A stretch of DNA of 31,668 nt from a virus: the IMG/VR virus record IMGVR_UViG_3300032307_000772, positions 1 to 31,668 of that record. One strand, 5' to 3'. Both the position numbers and the translations under genes were made by a program. This document shows, in pieces, positions 28,600-31,668 of this stretch. Numbering within the stretch: position 1 is the first letter of the stretch; every line of letters begins with the position of its first letter. A model generated the notes under the pieces. That model saw nothing but the letters and a program-made list of their open reading frames with translations, made no database searches and was not told the DNA's origin.

Positions 28600-29352
28600 T
28601 TAACTTATCTTTTTACTTATTAATGTATTAAATCCGTTAGAGATTGAATCGTACAACTTAATGTAACTACTCTCTATTTCAAAAACCTCTTTATCGGTCT
28701 TCTTTTCTAATATTTCAATTACTTCAAAAGTCCAATTAGAAAGATTACTTTGTCGGAAATAAATACCGAAAGGACTACCGCTATGAGTTAAGTGATTCCA
28801 CCATCGAAAGAACGGAGCATTTAACGTTTTACCGATATAACATTTTCCGCTTCCTTTTTCAGTAATTTTGTATATGTAACAAATATCAGTATTGATGTAT
28901 TTTTTATCATCAGGAATTTCGTTTTGTTCATAGTATTTTTTCTTGAACTCTATATCGCAAATATCGTTGTTACAGAAATACAAATTTTCATTGTAATATT
29001 TAACAATAGGCTTATGTAAATATTTGCTATTATATTCTTCTTGACAATGACTACATTTCCAAGTTTCTTTATGCGATAAAACTTCGTGTCCATAAAGTTC
29101 AAAAATAACAACATAAAAGAACTGCGCATCGTCTTTTGTTTCACGACTGTATATTTTATTATTCGGGAAAAACTGCGGGTACTTATTTAATAAAAAATCA
29201 AGAACTCCTTTTTTATCTTTCGCTTCAATCAATCTTTCTTCAACGATGTTTTCATAACCAAAATAATCTAAAAAATTACTATCTCTTTTATCTCTTGATA
29301 ATGATTTTACGACACGAATAAATGCTTTAAAATATTTAGTTTCTGATTCCAT
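28600..29352 (-). CDS. GIY-YIG homing endonuclease with zinc module
   Basis: 250 residues. N-terminal helical region (1-90). A zinc module has WKCSHCQEEY (98-107) and FCNNDICDIEF (126-136). The GIY-YIG domain covers 158-245: YIYKIT (159-164), KCYIGKT (170-176), the catalytic-region Arg183 in FFRWWNHLTHSG, and the ES-x-YI helix near 227-231 with Asn239 as the expected final residue. All core residues look present. Free-standing among small genes, so probably a selfish endonuclease. Confidence 0.88.
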   Translation of the reverse strand: MESETKYFKAFIRVVKSLSRDKRDSNFLDYFGYENIVEERLIEAKDKKGVLDFLLNKYPQFFPNNKIYSRETKDDAQFFYVVIFELYGHEVLSHKETWKCSHCQEEYNSKYLHKPIVKYYNENLYFCNNDICDIEFKKKYYEQNEIPDDKKYINTDICYIYKITEKGSGKCYIGKTLNAPFFRWWNHLTHSGSPFGIYFRQSNLSNWTFEVIEILEKKTDKEVFEIESSYIKLYDSISNGFNTLISKKIS

Positions 29353-29428
29353 TATTTTTAATAAAAATTAAGTATTTTTTTTTAATTTTATTCTTTCTTT
29401 ACTTACTTTAGGTAGTTTTATTTTTTTT
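29353..29428. other. A/T-rich gap with no gene
   Basis: 76 bp of poly-T and poly-A runs between the GIY-YIG start and the frameshifted gene's end. No promoter box, hairpin or repeat match seen. Confidence 0.5.
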
Positions 29429-29709
29429 TTAAAAAACTATTTTACGATAATATTCTATCTCTAAAAAAAAATTAATTAAACATCTTATTTGCGGGTACTT
29501 ATTAATACCAATTTTTCTACTTAACACACTTAAATTACCTTTTTCTATTTCAATATAAATATCATCAAGAGTTCTAAAGGAATCTACAATTTCTTGTATT
29601 TTTTCTTGCTCTGTAAGTTGTTGTTTTTAATTCTGTAATATATAGTAATCGCTTCTAAAGAAGCAAAAATTGAGAATAAAACAATCGAACACAATATTAA
29701 AGTTATCAT
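29429..29709 (-). pseudogene. Frameshifted single-pass membrane protein gene
   Basis: The ATG at 29707-29709 opens a frame that stops at 29584-29586 after 41 residues (MITLILCSIVLFSIFASLEA ...). From about 29624 the -1 frame stays open to a TAA at 29429-29431 and encodes a charged helical continuation (QQLTEQEKIQEIVDSFRTLD then DIYIEIEKGNLSVLSRKIGI). That frame has no start codon and is preceded by TAA. The break sits at a five-A run on the minus strand (29624-29628); one more A would join both parts into a ~94-residue membrane protein. Not a canonical slippery heptamer, so mutation, sequencing slip or an unusual programmed shift are all possible. Confidence 0.7.
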
Positions 29710-29722
29710 ATATTATTTGTTT

Positions 29723-29875
29723 TTAAATTAAAAAAATCGCTCCAATTATTATTATTAAAAATAAAATAATAAGTAATAATATCCGATAAAATTTTGACAC
29801 TTCATCGTCCGTCCCGTAAAAATTAAATAAAATTAAATTCTTAAATTTTTCATCATCTTTACTATCCCTAAACAT
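29723..29875 (-). CDS. 50-residue membrane protein with the left-end start-associated repeat
   Basis: ATG at 29873-29875, TAA at 29723-29725: MFRDSKDDEKFKNLILFNFY, then GTDDEVSKFYR, then a single hydrophobic helix (LLLIILFLIIIIGAIFLI). N-terminal acidic, probably cytoplasmic part and one C-terminal anchor. It is the only gene outside the left-end array with the same leader repeat, which ties it to the putative anti-defence units 28 kb away. No family recognised. Confidence 0.7.
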   Translation of the reverse strand: MFRDSKDDEKFKNLILFNFYGTDDEVSKFYRILLLIILFLIIIIGAIFLI

Positions 29876-29909
29876 AATATTTGTAGCACTTATCCTTGCA
29901 ATCGGGGTT
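29873..29909 (-). repeat. Start-associated repeat, copy 6 (GGATAAG variant)
   Basis: Minus strand: CCCCGATTGCAAGGATAAGT then GCTACAAATATTATG. From CCCGATT to the ATG it matches copy 5; the CCAAGA upstream part is lost. Confidence 0.9.
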
Positions 29910-30624
29910 TATTTTTTTTAAGTTTTTTAAAATCTTCAATCGCTTGACCTATCGCATCTGCTCTTTCCTCGCTTTTTGCATCTGTTTTAAGTAAGAAATA
30001 ATCTTTACATTTTTCTAACATTTCAAGTAATGGTAAAACTTCTTCCTCACTATACATTAGTTTTTTTTCAGCCATTAGTTTTTCAATAACTTTTTGATTG
30101 ATTTCGTGAGCAATTAAGGCTTCTTGTTTCCACTTTTTAAGTTCTTCAAGTGTTTCTTGTTTATGTTCTTCTTTTGAAATAATGATTTTATAAATATTAT
30201 TATCAATCCAATTAATAGTTGAATAATAATTTGATGATAATTGTTGTTTAGGTAATTTAAACACCTCAACCCACTCACAACTTGGATTCTTAACAAACCA
30301 TTCTAAAAATTCATCATCAATAGCCTGAACACCATCTTTGATTAAGTCTTGGTCTGTTGTTAGGATAACCTTTGATGAACCTATCAAAACTTTAGAAAGC
30401 AAATAAGAAACTTGAAATAATCTACCATCTTTTTTAGTAATGATATAATCATTATCTTTTAAATCTTCTTCCGAAGTGATGTAAATATTGTGGTTACTAA
30501 ACATATTCCTTGTATTTGGAATATAATGTTCTCCAAAAGCATATCCCTCTTTTTTAGTTGCAGTTGGAGCAGTTGAATAAAATCTACTCGGTTTTTCTGT
30601 TGGTAATAAGAATAAATTTTTCAT
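29890..30624 (-). CDS. Conserved Bacteroidota protein ('DDEFLEWFVKNPSCE' family), unknown function
   Basis: 244 residues. MKNLFLLPTEKPSRFYSTAP opens a protein type very common in flavobacterial genomes and phages. The signature TTDQDLIKDGVQAIDDEFLE plus WFVKNPSCEWVEV lies at about 88-120. The C-terminal third is coiled-coil (EELKKWKQEALIAHEINQKV, then a helical ERADAIGQAIEDFKKLKK end). It has near-identical DNA to the 31123 gene over about 100 nt, so the two exchange sequence. Function unknown. Confidence 0.8.
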   Translation of the reverse strand: MKNLFLLPTEKPSRFYSTAPTATKKEGYAFGEHYIPNTRNMFSNHNIYITSEEDLKDNDYIITKKDGRLFQVSYLLSKVLIGSSKVILTTDQDLIKDGVQAIDDEFLEWFVKNPSCEWVEVFKLPKQQLSSNYYSTINWIDNNIYKIIISKEEHKQETLEELKKWKQEALIAHEINQKVIEKLMAEKKLMYSEEEVLPLLEMLEKCKDYFLLKTDAKSEERADAIGQAIEDFKKLKKNKPRLQG

Positions 30625-30626
30625 AG

Positions 30627-30848
30627 TTATTTGTTTTTAAATATTATTTTATTGTCTTGTTCTTGTTTATTTTTCAACCATAATCTTATGTTTTTTATCT
30701 CGTATAAATCCTCATCAGCACTCCAATTAAATCTAATCCACCATAGACTTCCCCATAAATCAGTATGTTTATACCAACCTATTTTATACAATTGCCACCA
30801 ATATCTTTTGGTTAATTGTACTTCCCCGTCAATTTTAATAATTTCCAT
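30627..30848 (-). CDS. Trp-rich small protein, paralog of 30984-31118
   Basis: 73 residues: MEIIKIDGEVQLTKRYWWQL, YKIGWYKHTDLWGSLWWIRF, then NWSADEDLYEIKNIRLWLKN. Eight tryptophans. The LWWIRFN block parallels ELWWIAFN in the 30984-31118 protein. Function unknown; a strand-rich, perhaps membrane-surface, protein. Confidence 0.68.
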   Translation of the reverse strand: MEIIKIDGEVQLTKRYWWQLYKIGWYKHTDLWGSLWWIRFNWSADEDLYEIKNIRLWLKNKQEQDNKIIFKNK

Positions 30849-30860
30849 AGTTATTTGTTT

Positions 30861-30971
30861 TTAGTAATTGTAACCGCTTTTAAAAGACTTGTTGTAGTCT
30901 TCAAATCTGTTTAGTGAAAAGGTTAGAATTTTCACAAGTATTATCTTTGGTATTATTAATATTTTTTTCAT
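30861..30971 (-). CDS. 36-residue hydrophobic peptide, paralog of 26612-26704
   Basis: ATG at 30969-30971, TAA at 30861-30863: MKKILIIPKIILVKILTFSL then NRFEDYNKSFKSGYNY. A hydrophobic N-terminal helix with a polar amphipathic tail. Similar tail (FEDYNKSFKS against FENYNADFKK) to the 26612-26704 peptide. Confidence 0.55.
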   Translation of the reverse strand: MKKILIIPKIILVKILTFSLNRFEDYNKSFKSGYNY

Positions 30972-30983
30972 AGTTAATTAAAT

Positions 30984-31118
30984 TCAGGTTCTCCAAAACC
31001 AATTACCTTTTAAGTGTTTTCTATCTTCAGGATAAAACTCTACGCTATTAAAAGCAATCCACCATAATTCAAGTTTCCAAACATAAAAAAGTCTTTGTGC
31101 TACATTGTAGTCTTTCAT
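30984..31118 (-). CDS. 44-residue Trp-rich protein
   Basis: ATG at 31116-31118, TGA at 30984-30986: MKDYNVAQRLFYVWKLELWW, IAFNSVEFYPEDRKHLKGNW, FWRT. Five tryptophans. The LWWIAFN core resembles the 30627-30848 protein, so this may be a shorter paralog. No family known. Confidence 0.6.
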   Translation of the reverse strand: MKDYNVAQRLFYVWKLELWWIAFNSVEFYPEDRKHLKGNWFWRT

Positions 31119-31122
31119 AATG

Positions 31123-31668
31123 TTATTTGTTTTTAAATTGTTGTAAAGTTTCTTTTAATAAATCTAATTGTTCAATGTTAGTGTTTCCAAACTTATATTG
31201 CATAATCATAGTTTGAGTGAAATTTAAAACTTCTTCCTTACTATAACCTTGTTTTTCTTTTTCCAAGTCTTTTGCTATTTCAAAAGTTTCTTCAAGTTCG
31301 TTTGGATATAATTTATACCCGTCCATTAACATAAGTTCAACTCGAGGTTTCAACCAATCTACTGCTGATTTTTTTTCAACTTGAGTCATTTCAACACCTC
31401 TTTCAAGTTCTTGTTTAGGTTCATCTTTTGGAATGATTATTTTGTATTTTGATTCTACTTCTCTTAAAGGTTCGTTTTGTAACAAATCTAAATAAGAAAC
31501 CCAAAAACCAAAATCATCTTTAAATAATTGTTTCAACTCAACAAACTCACAACTTGGATTTTTCACAAACCATTCTAAAAATTCATCATCAATAGCCTGA
31601 ACACCATCTTTTATTAAGTCTTGGTCAGTTGTTAGAATGATTTTTTTATCTTTATTAGGATTGATTAA
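31123..31668 (-). CDS. Partial paralog of the 'DDEFLEWFVKNPSCE' family protein
   Basis: The frame is open to the right window edge, so the start is outside; the GTG at 31564-31566 is an internal Val codon. Visible residues include ILTTDQDLIKDGVQAIDDEF, then LEWFVKNPSCEFVELKQL, followed by a divergent middle and a coiled-coil C-terminal (AKDLEKEKQGYSKEEVLNFT). Paralog of the 29890-30624 protein, with nearly the same DNA at 31545-31641 as at about 30273-30370. Function unknown. Confidence 0.8.
   Translation of the reverse strand, partial: LINPNKDKKIILTTDQDLIKDGVQAIDDEFLEWFVKNPSCEFVELKQLFKDDFGFWVSYLDLLQNEPLREVESKYKIIIPKDEPKQELERGVEMTQVEKKSAVDWLKPRVELMLMDGYKLYPNELEETFEIAKDLEKEKQGYSKEEVLNFTQTMIMQYKFGNTNIEQLDLLKETLQQFKNK

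Noticed and set aside
29620-29632. Canonical -1 slippery heptamer in the frameshifted gene
   Set aside because: The zero-frame heptamer reads T AAA AAC, not X XXY YYZ, so re-pairing in the P site would be poor. Programmed shifting is left open but not claimed.
31123-31566. Complete gene starting at GTG 31566
   Set aside because: The frame is open to the window edge and the upstream residues match the paralog at 29890-30624, so the GTG is an internal valine codon.
1-31668. tRNA genes, rRNA, integrase, attachment sites or an obvious origin
   Set aside because: I saw no cloverleaf sequence, recombinase motif, att-like duplication or iteron cluster; the start-associated repeats are too tied to ATGs to be origin iterons.

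Overview
The window looks like part of a double-stranded DNA phage genome that infects a Bacteroidota host, probably a flavobacterium. The DNA is strongly A+T-rich. Essentially every credible gene lies on the minus strand, packed with 0-30 nt gaps or short stop/start overlaps. There are no Shine-Dalgarno-like leaders. A few wider gaps hold Bacteroidota-type promoters (TAnnTTTG, in one case with TTTG 20 nt upstream). Two small proteins carry the 'SFSQ/VFSQ' signal-peptide ends typical of Flavobacteriia. I see no integrase, capsid, tail, terminase or tRNA gene, so this is an accessory, lysis and replication segment, with transcription running from high to low coordinates.

Layout from low to high coordinates: (1) 1-1.6 kb is a cassette array of very small genes, most preceded by the same ~40 bp start-associated repeat. 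It includes a DUF2829 protein (Tad2 family, anti-Thoeris) and, cut by the left edge, a protein resembling the Acb2/Tad1 hairpin family (cyclic-nucleotide sponges). A RyR-domain protein follows at 4.8-5.2 kb. (2) 2.2-13.5 kb is a glycan cassette: six glycosyltransferase-like proteins (one GT4 enzyme interrupted by a 433-residue LAGLIDADG intein inside its EX7E catalytic motif), a methyltransferase, a PglD/NeuD-type acetyltransferase, a shortened DegT-family aminotransferase, a C39-like peptidase and an HNH protein. (3) 13.5-14.2 kb is a lysis pair: a glucosaminidase endolysin and a 50-residue membrane protein. (4) 14.2-22.5 kb holds DNA metabolism and control: two OB-fold-like proteins separated by a NUMOD4-HNH-AP2 endonuclease, a Phg_2220_C-type replication protein, a small Cro-like regulator, a coiled-coil protein, a DnaQ-like exonuclease, a second NUMOD4-HNH endonuclease and a zinc-ribbon protein. 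(5) 22.5-31.7 kb holds many small unknown genes, a DUF932 protein, a DUF551-like protein, a GIY-YIG endonuclease, a frameshifted gene, several paralog pairs, and a second copy of the left-end start-associated repeat at 29.87 kb.

The most interesting reading is that the left end is an anti-defence locus built from interchangeable 'leader + small gene' units. Two of the units resemble proteins that sequester immune signalling nucleotides. The other units with the same leader, including one 28 kb away, are candidates for undescribed anti-defence proteins. Five selfish or HNH-type endonuclease genes (intein LAGLIDADG, two NUMOD4-HNH, one GIY-YIG, one HNH of uncertain role) are spread through 31 kb. 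All family calls come from reading motifs by eye; no database search was possible.
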